Positions 1-10,706 of a stretch of 64,000 bases of DNA are shown here, piece after piece; the stretch's first letter is position 1, and the number at the start of each line of letters is the position of its first letter. The stretch is from Erinaceus europaeus. Lineage: Eukaryota; Chordata; Mammalia; Eulipotyphla; Erinaceidae. The translations under genes and the position numbers were made by a program. Below the pieces are notes generated by a model. The model did no database searches. It was not told where the DNA came from and was given only the letters and a program-made list of their open reading frames with translations. Location of the stretch: the NCBI RefSeq assembly GCF_950295315.1, contig NC_080172.1, forward strand, positions 119,069,135 through 119,133,134, in the 5' to 3' direction.

Positions 1-31
1 GGAGGATGGTGCCTGTTCATTCCTTCTTTTT

Positions 32-2000
32 TTATTTATATTTATTTATTTATTTATTGGGGAAATAATGTTTTGCACTTGACAGTAAATACAGTAGTTT
101 GTACATGCATAGCATTTCTCATTTTCCACACAACAATACAACCACCACTGGGTCCTTTGTCATCCTGTTCCGGGACCGGAACCCTCACCCAACCTCAGAG
201 TCTTGTACTTTGTTGCAATACACCAACTCCAGTCCAAGTTCTGCTTAGTGTTTTCTCTTCTGATCTTGTTTTTCAACTTCTGCCTGTGAGTGAGATCATC
301 CCATATTCATCCTTCTGTTTCTGACTTATTTCACTTAACATGGTTTCTTCAAGCTCCATCCAAGATGGGCTGAAAACGGTGAAGTCACCATCTTTACTCT
401 GAAAATGTCCAATAGTTCTAGTTTATCTATCTCTTCATTTAGTCCCTTGTTTCTTTATTGATTCCCTGCCTGGGCGATCTGTCAAGTTGAGAGAGTGGGG
501 TGTTGAAGTCCCCTACTATGACTGTGTTGCTGTTAATATATTGCTGTAGCTCTTTCAGTAGAAGTTTGATGTATTTAGATGGCTTCTCATTGGGTGCATA
601 GATATTAATAATTGCTAAGTCCTCTTGAATGACTGATCCTCTGAGCACTAAGTAATGTCCATCCCTATCTTTTCAATTTTTATTTATTTTAAGGTCTATC
701 ATGTCAGAAATAAGTATAGCTGTTCCTGCCCTTTTTTGTGATCCATTAGCTTGTATGATAGTTTTCCATGCTTTCAGTTTGAGTCTGTGTTTGTCTTGTT
801 GAGTTAGGTGGGATTCCTGCAGACAACATATGGTTGGGTTGTGTTTTCTGATCCATCTTCTTACTCTGTGCCTTGTAATAGGTGAATTTAGGCTGTTGGC
901 ATTTATTAATATCAAAGATTGAAGATATTTTAATGCCACTTTTGTAGATTTTTAGAGTGTTCTGATATATGTCCTATTCATGGTGGTCTGACTGTTTATA
1001 GGAGACCTTTCAGAACTTCTTTCAGGGCAGGCTTGGTGATAGTTGATTCTTTCAACTGTTGCTTGTCTGAGAAAGTTTTCATGCCTCCATCTAGTCTGAA
1101 TGACAGTCTAGCAGGATACAGTAGTCTTGGTTGAAAGCCTTTCTCATTGAGTACCCAATAGATATCTTGCCATTCTCTTCTGGCCTATAGTGTTTGTGTG
1201 AAGAAGTCTGCTGCTAATCTTATGGGTTTTACTCTGTAGGTGACTTTTTCTCTTGCAGCCTTCAAGATCCTTTCTTTATCCTTATCCCTTTCCATTCTAA
1301 ATAGGATGTGTTTTGGTATCTTTAAATCTGGGTTAATTCTGTTTGGGACCCTCTGGGCTTCTTGAACCTTTAGGTAGTTTATGTTGTCTAGACTAGAGAA
1401 GTTCTCAGCTATTATGTCCTGAAGAATGCTTTCTTCCCCTCCCTCTCTTTCTTCCTCTGGTAAGCCTATAATACATATATTGTTTCTTTTGAAGTCATCC
1501 CATATGTCTCTGTCATTGTCTTCAGAATCTCGTAATCTCTTTTTGAGATCTCTTACTTCTTTCTTAGTTTTCCCTAACTTGTCCTCTTACTAATTCTCTT
1601 TTCTACCTCATTGATTCTGTTGTTTTCTGGAGTTCATCTATTTTGTTACCCTGTTCTGATATTGTATTAGCTTCTTCAGCTAGTTGTGCTCTTAGCTCAG
1701 CTATTTCAGCTTTCAACTCTCTAATCACTTCAAAATAGTTACTGTTCTCTTTCAGAGTCTCATTTGCTGTTTCCCCATTTCTGATGACTTTACTTGCAAA
1801 CTTTTTCCTCATTCCTGTGATTAATTCCTCAGTTAGAGTTTGGATGTTGATCTCATTCTTCTGTGCTCAACTTTTGGGGGGCTTTTAGTTGGACTTTTTG
1901 TCCTGGTACATTTCTTCAATGTTTCTCCTTGGTTTAACCATTATTACAGTGTGTTATCGGGTCCTTCTCTCAGTACTTTTCAGTCCACTGATCACTCTTG
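32..2000 (-). mobile_element. LINE-1 copy with ORF1, ORF2 start and 3' end, internally deleted
   Basis: Read on the - strand this holds a degraded ORF1 (about 1950-1000; a coiled-coil-like stretch LKAEIAELRAQLAEEANTI lies near 1690). Next come the ORF1/ORF2 spacer and the start of ORF2 from about 939 (LILINANSLNSPITRHRVRRW, endonuclease domain) to about 400. It then jumps straight to the L1 3' end, with a tail of ttatttat at 32-56. Compared with the + strand L1 at 15603-19660, about 3.1 kb of ORF2 is missing at a single junction near 398. Stops and frameshifts are present; it is not functional. Confidence 0.88.
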
Positions 2001-2084
2001 TCTGGATTGACTTGTGTCTAATAAGGTACTTAAAGAGTTCACAGTTGTGGAAATTAACAGTTGTTTCAATGTTATCTCAATCCC

Positions 2085-2345
2085 TGAGTTGAAGCACAGT
2101 GGCTGTTAAAGCCTCTTTTGTTTTTCAACTTCTGTCTATGAGTGAGATCATCCCAGTCTCATCCTTCTGTTTCTGACTGATCTCACATAACATGATTCCT
2201 TCACCCAAGATGAGGTCAAGAAGGTAAATTCATCATTTTTAATAGCTGAGTAGTTTTTAATGGCTGAATAGTATTTAATAGCTGAGTAGTATCATTGTGT
2301 GTCTAGACCAAAACTTGCTCAGCCACTCATCTGTTGTTGGACACC
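2085..2345 (-). mobile_element. LINE-1 ORF2 3' fragment
   Basis: On the - strand the sequence matches the end of the L1 ORF2 found near 19230-19430 of this window, including aacagatgagtggctgagca and the cagaaacagaaggatga block. A short motif actactcagctattaa is present in three diverged tandem copies at 2240-2300. It abuts the other L1 copy and could be part of the same rearranged insertion. Confidence 0.75.
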
Positions 2346-2356
2346 TGAGATCAGCC

Positions 2357-2599
2357 TTTTTTTTTTCTGTTATTCAATAGGACATAAAGAAATTGATAGG
2401 GCATGAGGAGACAGAGAGGGAGAGAGAGGGCGAGGGAAAGGGGAAAGGGGGAGAGAGAGAGAGACCTACAGACTTGCTTCACTGCTTGTGAAGCATCCCT
2501 GGTACAGCTAGGGAGCAGGGGCTCAAACTCAGGTTCTTGCACAGTCCTTGTGTGTAGTACTCTGTGCCCTTAACCAGGTATGCCATGGCCCAGCCCCCC
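2357..2599 (-). mobile_element. tRNA-derived SINE (ERI-type)
   Basis: Read on the - strand: a gggctgggcc start, a degraded polymerase III B box (ctgagtttgagcc), the conserved cacctgca/gcttcac body, a CT-rich region and an A/T-rich tail. It is the most upstream member of the main SINE family in the window. Confidence 0.8.
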
Positions 2600-2773
2600 T
2601 TAGTGGACTCTGGGAAGATGGTCTTACATATCCTGGAACTCTGTGCATATTCTCACAGCCCTCTGGAGACAGCTTGACCTGTGAGGATGAAGATCTGGGG
2701 ACACAGAGTCCTGTGACAGCCAAGTCCAAGACACCATCTGGTCAAGCAATGACCTTAGACAGAAATGGTCCAA

Positions 2774-3180
2774 GGGGCCAGGCAGTGGTGTACGTGGTAG
2801 GGCACACACATTCCCGTGGGTGAGGACCCTGGTTTGAGCTTCCACTCCCCCTGCAGGGAGAAAGCTTCACAAGTGCTGAGGCAGGGCTTCAGGTGTCTCT
2901 CTGTCTCTGTCCCTCGCTTCCTCCTCCTTCTCAGTTTCTGGGTCTTATCAGCAGAGAAAGTCCCCACTCCCCACCTACAGCAGGCAAGCAGGGCTGCAGG
3001 TGTGTCTCTTTCTCTCTCTCCTCCTCTCTGTTTCTTTCTGTCCTATCCAATAAAATGGAAAAAGTGATCAGCAGGAGGAGTGGATTCATGGTGCCATCAC
3101 TGAGCCCCAGTGATAATCCTGTAGGAGAGAAAGAAAGAGATGAAGGAAGGAGAAAAAGAAAGAAGGAAGGATTTTTTTTT
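2774..3180 (+). mobile_element. Long-form ERI-type SINE with internal duplication
   Basis: Head ggggccaggcagtggtgtac, a body, a second partial body from about 2965, then the extra 3' module of the long form (gcaggaggagtggattcatg, gagccccagtgataatcctg). The duplicated body suggests one SINE inserted into another. Confidence 0.75.
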
Positions 3181-3186
3181 TAAAAA

Positions 3187-3335
3187 ATGACTTGCAAGAG
3201 CAGTGAATTAGTTGTACAGGTGCCCAGTTCTAGCAATAACCCTGGATCAAGAAAGAAGAAAATAAAGAGAAAGGGGGGACAGAGAGAAGGAAGGAAGGAA
3301 GGAAGGAAGGAAGGAAGGAAGGAAGGAAGGAAAGA
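3187..3335 (+). mobile_element. SINE 3' module followed by (GGAA)n
   Basis: Only the long-form 3' module remains (gcaagagcagtgaattagtt, agcaataaccctggatcaag), followed by a purine-rich tail that has grown into a GGAA microsatellite at 3285-3332. Confidence 0.65.
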
Positions 3336-3709
3336 AGGCACCTTCTGTGAGTGAAACTGAAGAGAAAGAAACTCTTGTCACCGTCGGGAAGGAGGAAGTG
3401 TACCATCACCTGCAGGGCAGCCTGGCAATCTCCAGGCTTTGTGTCTTGACGCAGAGCCCCATGCAGTTCACTGGTCCACAGGGGAGGCACGAGGGGCTTC
3501 ATGGGTGTGGCCGTGGTAGGCGCGGGGAGGTGGAGGCAGCCACGCTCTGCATTGGTAGCTGTGTCTGGTGGCTGGATCCAGGATCCCCTGAGGTCAGGCT
3601 GAGCAGATGGGCAGAATAGAGTGGCAGGAAGCCCCTGGGGCCTCTTCCAGGCAGGGCTGCCTGGGACTCGTCCCCAGCTCCATCTCCTCACACTGATTTC
3701 TGGCCTCAG
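3336..3709. other. Intronic stretch before exon A
   Basis: Mixed unique sequence, moderately GC-rich. I see no repeat or exon here; the open frames are short and lack splice context. Confidence 0.5.
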
Positions 3710-3745
3710 TTCCGGCCACACCCCTGCTCTCGGGCCCCTTCCCAG

Positions 3746-3891
3746 CAAAGACAAGTGCCGCTTGGGCACCCGGATGCCGGAGTCCTGGAACAAGCTGTTC
3801 ATGGCCTCTCTCCTGGACACAGACATCTCCAACCCCATGAAGTATGAGTTCAACTTCCAGCTGGAGATCCATGAGCCCTGCCTGCTGGCAG
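3746..3891 (+). CDS. VWA5B1: VWA5B1 exon A (internal, follows VIT domain)
   Basis: This exon codes for a segment with PESWNKL and a later NPMKYEFNFQLEI stretch, which I recognise as the part of VWA5B1 just after the N-terminal VIT domain. It ends CTG GCA G followed by the donor gtgagag at 3892, so it leaves one base of a Gly codon (phase 1). The start is uncertain. A pyrimidine-rich acceptor ends at 3745 and gives an exon beginning C AAA GAC; a second acceptor ending at 3709 keeps the same frame and adds 12 residues. I chose 3746 because the recognisable similarity begins at KDK. Upstream exons of the gene are not in the window. VWA5B1 is poorly characterised; the family combines a VIT and a VWA domain. 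Confidence 0.82.
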
Positions 3892-4171
3892 GTGAGAGGC
3901 TGCTGCCTGGGGGCCTGGGGGGGGGGGGGCTCTGGACAAGGGGGCTCCTAGTACAGACCTACAGGGGTGCAGGAGGATAGTGGGGGTCACCTAGCCCGGG
4001 GGGGACACAGTGAGGTGCACAGACATTTAGGCCAAGGACATGTTTGGAGGCCAGCACCTCCCCTGCCCCACGGCTTCCTTGGGGACAGGATGGTTCTCTG
4101 TCCTTGTCCTCACCTGACATATCAGAGTCTCTCAGGAGGAGATGGGCACATGGCTCAGAAATTGGTGCTCT

Positions 4172-4961
4172 GGTGTCCAATCTCCCTCTCTCCCTCTCTC
4201 TCCCAATCTCTCTCTCTCTCTCTCTCCCTCTCCCCCTCTCTCTTTCTCCCCCTCTCTCTCTCCCTCTCTCCCTCCCTCTCTCAGTCTCTCTCTCCCTCTC
4301 TCTCCCTCTCTCTTTCTCCCCCTCTCTCTCCCTCCCTCCCTCCCTCTCTCTCTCCCTCTCTCCCTCCCCCTTTCTCCCTCTCTCTCTCCCTCCCCCTCTC
4401 TCTCTCCCTTCCTCCCTCTCTTTCTCCCCCCCTCTCTCTCCCTCTCTCCCTCCCTCTCTCAGTCTCTCTCTCCCTCTCTCTCCCTCTCTCTTTCTCCCCC
4501 TCTCTCTCCCTCCCTCCCTCCCTCTCTCTCTCCCTCTCTCCCTCCCCCTTTCTCCCTCTCTCTCTCCCTCCCCCTCTCTCTCTCCCTTCCTCCCTCTCTT
4601 TCTCCCCCTCTACCTCTCCCTCTCTCTCTCCCCCTCTCTCTCTTTCTCCCCCTCTCTTTCCCTCCCCCTCTCTCTCCCTCTCTCCCTCCCTCTCTCTCTC
4701 TCCCCCTCTCTCTCTCCCTCTCTCCCTCTCCTCTCCCCCCCTCTCCCTCTCTCTCCCTCCCTCTCTCCCTCCCTCTCTCCCTCCCTCTCTCTCTCCCTCT
4801 CTCTCTTTCTTTCCCTCTCTCTCTCCCTCTCCCTCTCCCTCTCTCTCTCTCCCTCTCCTCTTTCTCTCTCTCCCTCTCCCTCTCCCTCTCTCTCTCTCTC
4901 TCCCTCTCCTCTTTCTCTCTCTCCCTCTCCCTCTCCCTCTCTCTCTCTCTCCTCTCTCCTC

Positions 4962-4994
<33 letters not shown>

Positions 4995-5001
4995 TTCTCT
5001 C
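4172..5001 (+). repeat. 830-bp CT-rich polypyrimidine tract
   Basis: Nearly pure C/T on the + strand, built of ctctctccctc-type units, with an internal direct duplication of about 178 bp marked by rare tcag triplets at 4281 and 4459. The long Ser/Leu/Pro open frames here are artefacts of the repeat. Confidence 0.95.
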
Positions 5002-5035
5002 TATAATAATTTTATTTTAAAAGAAGAAACGAGGG

Positions 5036-5312
5036 AGGGGGTCAGGCAGTGATGCACCCAGTTAAGCACACATAGTATTAAGCACAAGGACACTGCAAGG
5101 ATCTGGGTTCGAGCCCCTGGCTCCCCACCTGTGGGGAGGACACTTCACAGGTAGTGAAACAAGTCTGCAGGTGTCTCTCTGTCCCTCACTGCCTCCTCCT
5201 CCTCTCCCAATCTCTCTGTCTTGTCCAATAACATGGACACTGGCCACCAGGAGCAGTGGGTTCATAGTGCCGGCGCTGGTGAAAAGATACATTTAGAACA
5301 CCAGGGATAAAA
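5036..5312 (+). mobile_element. Long-form ERI-type SINE
   Basis: Head gggggtcaggcagtgatgca, B box gggttcgagcc at 5106, body, then ccaccaggagcagtgggttc of the 3' module. It starts just after the CT-rich tract. Confidence 0.8.
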
Positions 5313-5317
5313 AGGAA

Positions 5318-5450
5318 AAAATAAAAAGACCAGTGAGATAGCCCAGGGTTTTCCTGCCCGAGTCATAACTACCTAAACCGGAGCTGCCAGTGCTCCTCAC
5401 TCTCTCTCTCATATAAGTCAATAAATAAATAAATATAAACATTTGTTTAA
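5318..5450 (+). mobile_element. Third SINE type, degraded
   Basis: Contains agaccagtgagatagcccag (A-box-like) and ends in catataagtcaataaataaa. It is followed directly by a related copy. Confidence 0.5.
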
Positions 5451-5454
5451 AAAG

Positions 5455-5640
5455 TGGGTCAGAGCGATAGCTCACTGGTTGTAAGGGCTATGCCTTGTCT
5501 TACACGGAGGCCAGGCACCACATGGAAGACCGCAGCCCACACAAGAAGCTCCAGCCCCCACCCCTCATCTGAAAGCCAACGAGAGCCCAGAGTGGTGACA
5601 TCACACGTGTGCAAAGCCTCGGCTCCGCTAACACATGCAC
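5455..5640 (+). mobile_element. Third SINE type, tRNA-like head
   Basis: Starts gggtcagagcgatagctcac, an A-box-like tRNA head that differs from the ERI type, and runs into CA-rich sequence at 5630-5660. A similar head occurs at 58668. Confidence 0.5.
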
Positions 5641-5845
5641 GCACACACATGCACACACGCACAGGGAAAGAAGCCCCCAGTCACTCAAGGACGGGCAGGA
5701 TTCTGCTCCCTCAGTTTCCACCCCAGAACTTCCTCTGAGACAGGACCGGGGTGGGTCCCAGGCGCCAGGACAGCTCGGGGCTCCCGGAGACTCTCACACG
5801 GCCTGGCTGAGGGATGTTCTTCTGACTATGTCCCCAGCCGTTTAT

Positions 5846-6010
5846 GCAGGCGTCTGTCTGTCTCTCCCCGTCTCTGTCTTCCTCTCCTCTCTCCATTTCT
5901 CTCTGTCCTATCCAACAATGACGACATCAACAACAACAATAAGAACCACAACAACAATAAAAAAACAACAAGGGCAACAAAAGGGAAAATAAACAAATTT
6001 TTTTTTATTA
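5846..6010 (+). mobile_element. ERI-type SINE, 3' half
   Basis: Begins at tgcaggcgtctgtctgtctc and ends in an A-rich tail with repeated acaacaa units. The head is missing. Confidence 0.7.
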
Positions 6011-6638
6011 TTCCGTTATGTCCCCAGCTGTTTATAAGAGGACGGGGCAACTCCCTAGAACAGCAGTGTCCATCCAGCAGGCTCATTCTGGGAGCCCCTC
6101 CAGCCCCAGAGCTGGGCTCTTCCTGCCTACGGGGAGTCAGGCCTCCGGGTCCCCAGGTCAGGGCGGCCTGGGAGGTCAGATGGGGAGATGGAGGGCAGCT
6201 GCAGCGACACAGGACCAGCGCCAGGGCTCTGGAGAGCTGCTGAAGGTCTCCCTGTTGACATGGCAGAGCCCCTGGGAGCAGCCCGGCAGGAGGCTCACTG
6301 GCAGAGGGCAGGCCTTGCCCGCGGCAGCCCCCCCGCCCCCAAGTAGAATGTGGCATTTCCCCACTTTGTCTGCAGTGAAAGCAACAGAACATGCTGGAAG
6401 GACTTGTCCAGTTTCCTAACCCCCTCGCTCATTCCTCCTCCGCTTCTGTTCCCGCTTAGATATGAATGATGACGGGGGTATGGTGTAGGCATCTCAGTTA
6501 GTGGCCTCTTTCCCCTAGCTGCACGCCTACCCTCCAGCAAGGAGGAAGGGATTTGGGGTTTATTTTTTCCTTTCTATTTCTTTTTCTATTCCCCTCCATC
6601 CCCCGGCCCCACGTGAGCCGAGCTTTCTGTGCCGCCAG
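6011..6638. other. Intronic unique sequence before exon B
   Basis: Begins with a short duplication of tatgtccccagc(c/t)gtttat (5827 and 6018), one on each side of the SINE part at 5846-6010. This looks like its target-site duplication. Otherwise nothing is recognised. Confidence 0.5.
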
Positions 6639-6770
6639 GGGTCGAGAGCCCCACTCACAAGATCCGAGCCGACGCCACCCCGTCCGCCTGCTCCGCCACG
6701 AGTGTCATTGTCACCCTGGCCAACAAGCACACTTTCGACCGGCCCGTGGAGATCCTCATCTACCCCAGCG
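6639..6770 (+). CDS. VWA5B1: VWA5B1 exon B
   Basis: The exon starts after gccgccag and supplies GG to complete the Gly codon left by exon A, then reads V-E-S-P-T-H. It contains the conserved stretch TLANKHTFDRPVEIL, typical of the region between the VIT and VWA domains of VWA5B1. It ends at CCC AGC G before the donor gtacag, again phase 1. The 132 bp hold no stop in this frame. The intron before it is 2747 bp and contains a CT-rich tract and two SINE groups. Identity is by recognition of the protein; phase agreement with both neighbours strengthens it. Confidence 0.9.
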
Positions 6771-6898
6771 GTACAGTGCCCAGGTGGGGGCGGGGGCCGG
6801 GGGGGTCCTGCCACGGGGCACGGGGGTAAGGCCCTGGAGACAGGGCAGGTGGGCACGGTAGGGGAGGGGCCAGGACTCCTGGATGGAAGACCTCCCTT

Positions 6899-7112
6899 GG
6901 GGCCGGGCAGTAGCACACCGGAATGAGAGCACATGTTATGCTGCAGGAGAACCTGGGTTCGAGCCCCCAGTCCCCACAGCAGGGGGGAAGCTTTGTAAAC
7001 AGTGAAGCAGGGCTGCAAGTGTCTCTCTATCTCTCTTCCTCCCTATCACCCCTTCCCCTCGAATTCTCTGCCTCTTTCGAATAAAGAAATGATATAAAAG
7101 ATAATTAGACAA
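6899..7112 (+). mobile_element. ERI-type SINE, short form
   Basis: Head tggggccgggcagtagcaca, B box gggttcgagcccc at 6956, tail aataaagaaatgatataaaa. It lies about 130 bp downstream of exon B. Confidence 0.82.
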
Positions 7113-7120
7113 AAAATGAA

Positions 7121-7417
7121 AAGTCAGGTGGTGGCGCAGCGGGTTAAGCGCAGGTGGCGCAAAGCACAAGGACCAGTGTAGGGATCCTGGTTCGAGCCCC
7201 CGGCTCCCCACCTGCAGGGGAGTCGCTTCACAGGCGGTGAAGCAGGTCTGCAGGTGTCTGTCTGTCTCTCCCCCTCTCTGTCTTCCCCTCCTCTCTCCAT
7301 TTCTCTCTGTCCTATCCAACAACAATGGCATCAACAACAATAGTAATAACCATAGCAACAGTAAAATAAACAACAAGGGCAACAAAAGAGAAAATAAACA
7401 ACAAAAAATTTTTTTAA
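7121..7417 (+). mobile_element. ERI-type SINE with acaacaa tail
   Basis: Head gtcaggtggtggcgcagcgg, B box ggttcgagcccc, tail of aacaacaag and ataaac units ending in attttttt. It stands head to tail with the previous copy. Confidence 0.82.
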
Positions 7418-8029
7418 TGAAAAGTCTCAGGTGGGAGCTGAGAGGAGGGGCTGGGTAGCCTGGTGATTGCTGGCCAAGGCCCCTCCCCTGACCCCAGCTG
7501 CGGAGACCCCAAGGTCCATGCTGCCCCTCGGGACACATTCCCAGCTCCACCGAGCAGGAGACCTTCGGAGCAGGACGCTGTGAGAGCCTGGCAGCTCTGG
7601 GCACTCAGACAGCGACTCATCTGCCCCTAGAGGCATGCGAATGGGCAGGGGTAGCTCAGGGCATGAAGCTCACTCCTTGCCGGGTGCCAGGCTCTCTTCC
7701 TGTCGCTCTGCACAAGGAAGAAAGTTTCAGGTCACCTCTGGGGCTCCACTGAGCAGAGCTGAGAGCTGGACTTTGCAGATGGGCCGCAGCTTCCTCCAAG
7801 GGCGGCAGAGACCAGGCTGGACTCTGGGCTGTCCACACCGCACGTGCACGCCGGCCCAGGAGCAGTTCAGCCGGCCAGTCGCACACCCGGGTTACAGGTG
7901 GCAGACAGCATCTTCGAGAGGGAGAGTGGCCCGCGGCCACGTGCCAGCCCCTGCCCAGAGGAGTTTCTCAGTGTCCCCACACTGCTTTGGACAGCCAGAG
8001 AGGCCGCCCCTGCCAGCTGGGAGACCCCT

Positions 8030-8453
8030 GTCCCCTCCCTTCCCTTCCCTTCCTCTCCTTTTTCTCCTCCCCTCCAATCCCTTCCCCTCCCCTCCCCATC
8101 TCCTCCCCTTCCCCCTCTTTTCCCTTCTCCCCCTCCTGTCTTCTTCTCTGCCCTCCTCTCCCCTCCTCTCCCCTCTTCTCCCCTCCTCTCCCCACACCTC
8201 TTCTTCCTCCTCTCCCCTCTCCCCTCCTCCCCCCTCCTCTCCCCTCCCCTCTCCCATCCCCTCTTCTTCCTCCTCTCCCCTCTCCCCTCCTGTCTCCTCC
8301 TCTCCCCTCCCCTCCCCTCTTCTCCCCTCCTCTCCCCTCCTCTCCCCTCCCCTCTCCCATCCCCTCTTCTTCCTCCTCTCCCCTCTCCCCTCCTGTCTCC
8401 TCCTCTCCCCTCCCCTCCCTTCTTCTCCCCTCCTCTCCCCTCCTCTCCCCCCA
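8030..8453 (+). repeat. C-rich polypyrimidine tract upstream of exon C
   Basis: Units of cccctcctct with an internal duplication of about 100 bp (tcccatcccctcttcttcct at 8252 and 8353). It ends 68 bp before exon C and is almost free of purines. Confidence 0.95.
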
Positions 8454-8521
8454 GTGAACATCTGGGGCCCCTTGTGGTCAGGACTGGACAGTGATGGTGA
8501 CACAGTCATCCCTCTCTGCAG

Positions 8522-8646
8522 AGCCCCACACGCCTCATGTCCTGATGGAGAGGGGGGACATGACACTGGGAGAGTTCACCAAGCACCTGAAGGGAAGAGG
8601 GGACTTCATCCGCGGCCTGAGGAAGAACAGCAGTGCAGAGCGGAAG
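8522..8646 (+). CDS. VWA5B1: VWA5B1 exon C
   Basis: The acceptor is cctctctgcag, and the exon begins AG to complete a Glu codon from exon B. The peptide PHTPHVLMERGDMTLGEF is a strong VWA5B1 match, followed by a basic stretch ending SSAERK. The donor gtgagg follows the AAG codon, leaving phase 0. The 125-bp exon lies about 68 bp downstream of a 420-bp polypyrimidine tract (8030-8453), which may extend the pyrimidine context of this 3' splice site. Confidence 0.92.
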
Positions 8647-8998
8647 GTGAGGGGCCAGCGGAGGGGCCTGGGGTCACAGAGCAAGCCGGTGGCAGGGCCT
8701 TCACACACGGCCCTTCTCGCCCAAGCTCCCGGGGACAGGCCAGGGCACCGGGAGGGTTCAGACACAGCAGCCATACTGGTGCCGCCCTCCCCCGCCACCT
8801 TCTCCTGATGCTTCCAAGGTGCCTGAGTCAGGACACGGCTTGGGGCGCAGGACCACGGACAGGAGACAGACAGACAGACAGCTGGGTCTCCACTGCCCCT
8901 TCCCCGGCAGCCATCTGTCTCGTCTCCTATCTGTGGTCCTGCACCCCAAGCAGCATCCTGAATGCCAGAGTAGGGCTGGAAATGGTGGCCGCCTCCTC

Positions 8999-9193
8999 TT
9001 TTTTTTTTTTGTCTTTATTCATGGGTTAGAGGCAGCCAAAAATTGAGGAGGGGAGATAGAGGGGAAGAGAGACGGAGAGACACCTGCAGCCCTGCTTCAC
9101 CCCTCGTGAAGCTTCCCCTTGCAGGTGGGGACTGGGGGCCTGAACCCTGGTCCTTGAGCCCTGGGACGTGCTCCACCCATTCACTCCCCCCTT
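8999..9193 (-). mobile_element. ERI-type SINE, short form
   Basis: T-run at 8999-9011 is the tail; the cacctgcagccctgcttcac body and a degraded head follow up to 9193. Confidence 0.8.
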
Positions 9194-9453
9194 TTAATGG
9201 CCACCAGGGTTATCACTGGGGCCTAATGCCTACACGAACCATCTTTGCTCCTGGTGGCCATTTTTCCTTTCTTTTTAATAGGAAGCAATTGAGAGGGCAG
9301 GAGGAGACAGAGAGGGAGAAGGAGAAAGAGAGACACCTGCAGCCCTGCTTCACTGCTCAGGAAGCATCCTCTCTGCAGGTGGGCCCCGGGTCTTGAACCC
9401 AGGCCCTTGGGCAGCATCATGTGTGCTCAAGTAGGTGCCTCACCACCTGGCCC
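9194..9453 (-). mobile_element. Long-form ERI-type SINE
   Basis: Begins with the reversed 3' module (atggccaccagggttatcac) and ends accacctggcccc. It is adjacent to the previous SINE in the same orientation. Confidence 0.8.
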
Positions 9454-10482
9454 CATGCTCTCTCTGCTGTCCCTTACTTTTGCAGGAGAACATGAAGGCC
9501 TACACCCCCAAGCCGGTTGGCTTCAGTGGCAGTGGAGCTAAGGAATCAGTCCCCAGCCACCTGGGAGTGTTAACTAGATCCAAGAGCCCCTTCCGTCCCT
9601 CCTTGACAAACTGGTAGAGGATGATGGGAAGGGGGCATGGGGAAAGTCATGGGCGTGTGGACAGAGCTCACCGCTAAAACGGCCATGGTAGTCTGAGGCC
9701 TCTGAGAGCGCTGGCCTAGTGGGGAGTGAGGGGTGTGAAGGGGGCAGTCGGTGGACAGGACGTCATCTCCCTGACCCCACTGGAGACACCTGTCCCCCAG
9801 CCGGCCCTCTGCCAACCATCCAGAAAGTCATCTGGAAAAAGAGGTGGGAGCCAGGTTCTCTGAGTCAGGATGGGAGTGCCAGGGGGCTCACAGGAGGGCA
9901 AGGAGGTGGTGGACCCAGGCTGAGCCTCTGCCCTGCCTGCCAGTCCTTACGCCAGTCAGCCGGAGGACACTGCAGCACAGAGAGCAAGTGCCCCCCTCGG
10001 ACAGCTTCTGCAAACCTCTGGCCTCTATGTCCTGGGCTGGGAGGACAGCCATCAGCGGGCTCTGCTCAGGAGTGAGGAGTTTCTTGTCACTGGATGGCGC
10101 TTCTCAGAGGATGGGGTATGGCTGCTGCCATTTGGGACATTTCCGTCAGACAGCCGGGCCTGGCAGTGCCACTTGGCCGAGAGGCTCCTGGCAGGACAGT
10201 GTGGTCTCTTGGCAGGCAGAGAGATAGCCGTTCAGAGGGCGACATCAACTGGGCAAGGCAGATGGGACAAGCTGTCACAGACGAGAGCAGGGACCAAATG
10301 CCACAGAGACAGATACGGGGGGGGGGGGCAGAGAGTGAGAGTGGAAATGAGCGAGGGACAGATAGAAAGACGCAGGAATCATCCTCTCACTCAAGCGTCC
10401 ATGCCACACATGCACGAATGCCCAGTATCTGCCAGGCCCTGTTCTAGGCACTGGGGAGCCTTGCTGAGAATGAGGGCTGGGG
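9454..10482. other. Intronic unique sequence, intron C-D
   Basis: No repeat family is recognised. It has one strong acceptor-like site ending at 9485 followed by an open stretch of about 44 codons without a convincing donor. Confidence 0.5.
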
Positions 10483-10600
10483 AGGCAGCATAATGGTTAT
10501 GCAGAAACCTTTCATGCCTGAGGCCCCAAAGGTCCTGTGTTCAATGCCCAGCACCGCCATAAGCGTGAGCTGAGCAGCACTCTGGGAAAAAAAAAAACCA
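10483..10600 (+). mobile_element. Second SINE family ('taatggttatgc' type)
   Basis: A distinct tRNA-derived SINE: A box in gcagcataatggttatgcag, B box tgttcaatgcc, then cagcaccgccataagc, gagctgagcagcactctgg and an A run. Other copies are at 27333, 29850, 58915 and 61150. Confidence 0.75.
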
Positions 10601-10706
10601 ATAAATGAAAGGACACATCCCTTGTCATCCTGGAGTTCACGCAGGGAGATGGGCCAGAAGTCCTCAAGACAAGTCAGAATTTGCAGAGGGTTGGAGACCA
10701 ACAAGA

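Noticed and set aside
3230..3853. 207-codon - strand frame overlapping exon A
   Set aside because: A shadow of exon A and a GGAA microsatellite; no recognisable domain.
4142..5052. Ser/Leu/Pro-rich open frames of about 290-360 codons
   Set aside because: They come only from CT-rich repeat DNA lacking stop codons; similar frames are open at the same time.
7635..9029. 464-codon + strand frame spanning exon C
   Set aside because: It crosses the polypyrimidine tract and intron sequence; the exon C reading frame is different.
9486..9617. Possible extra exon after a strong acceptor (ENMKAYTPKPVGFSGSG)
   Set aside because: It is in phase with exon C, but no convincing donor precedes the stop, and the peptide has no counterpart in VWA5B1 as I know it. 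Low but not zero chance of a terminal alternative exon.
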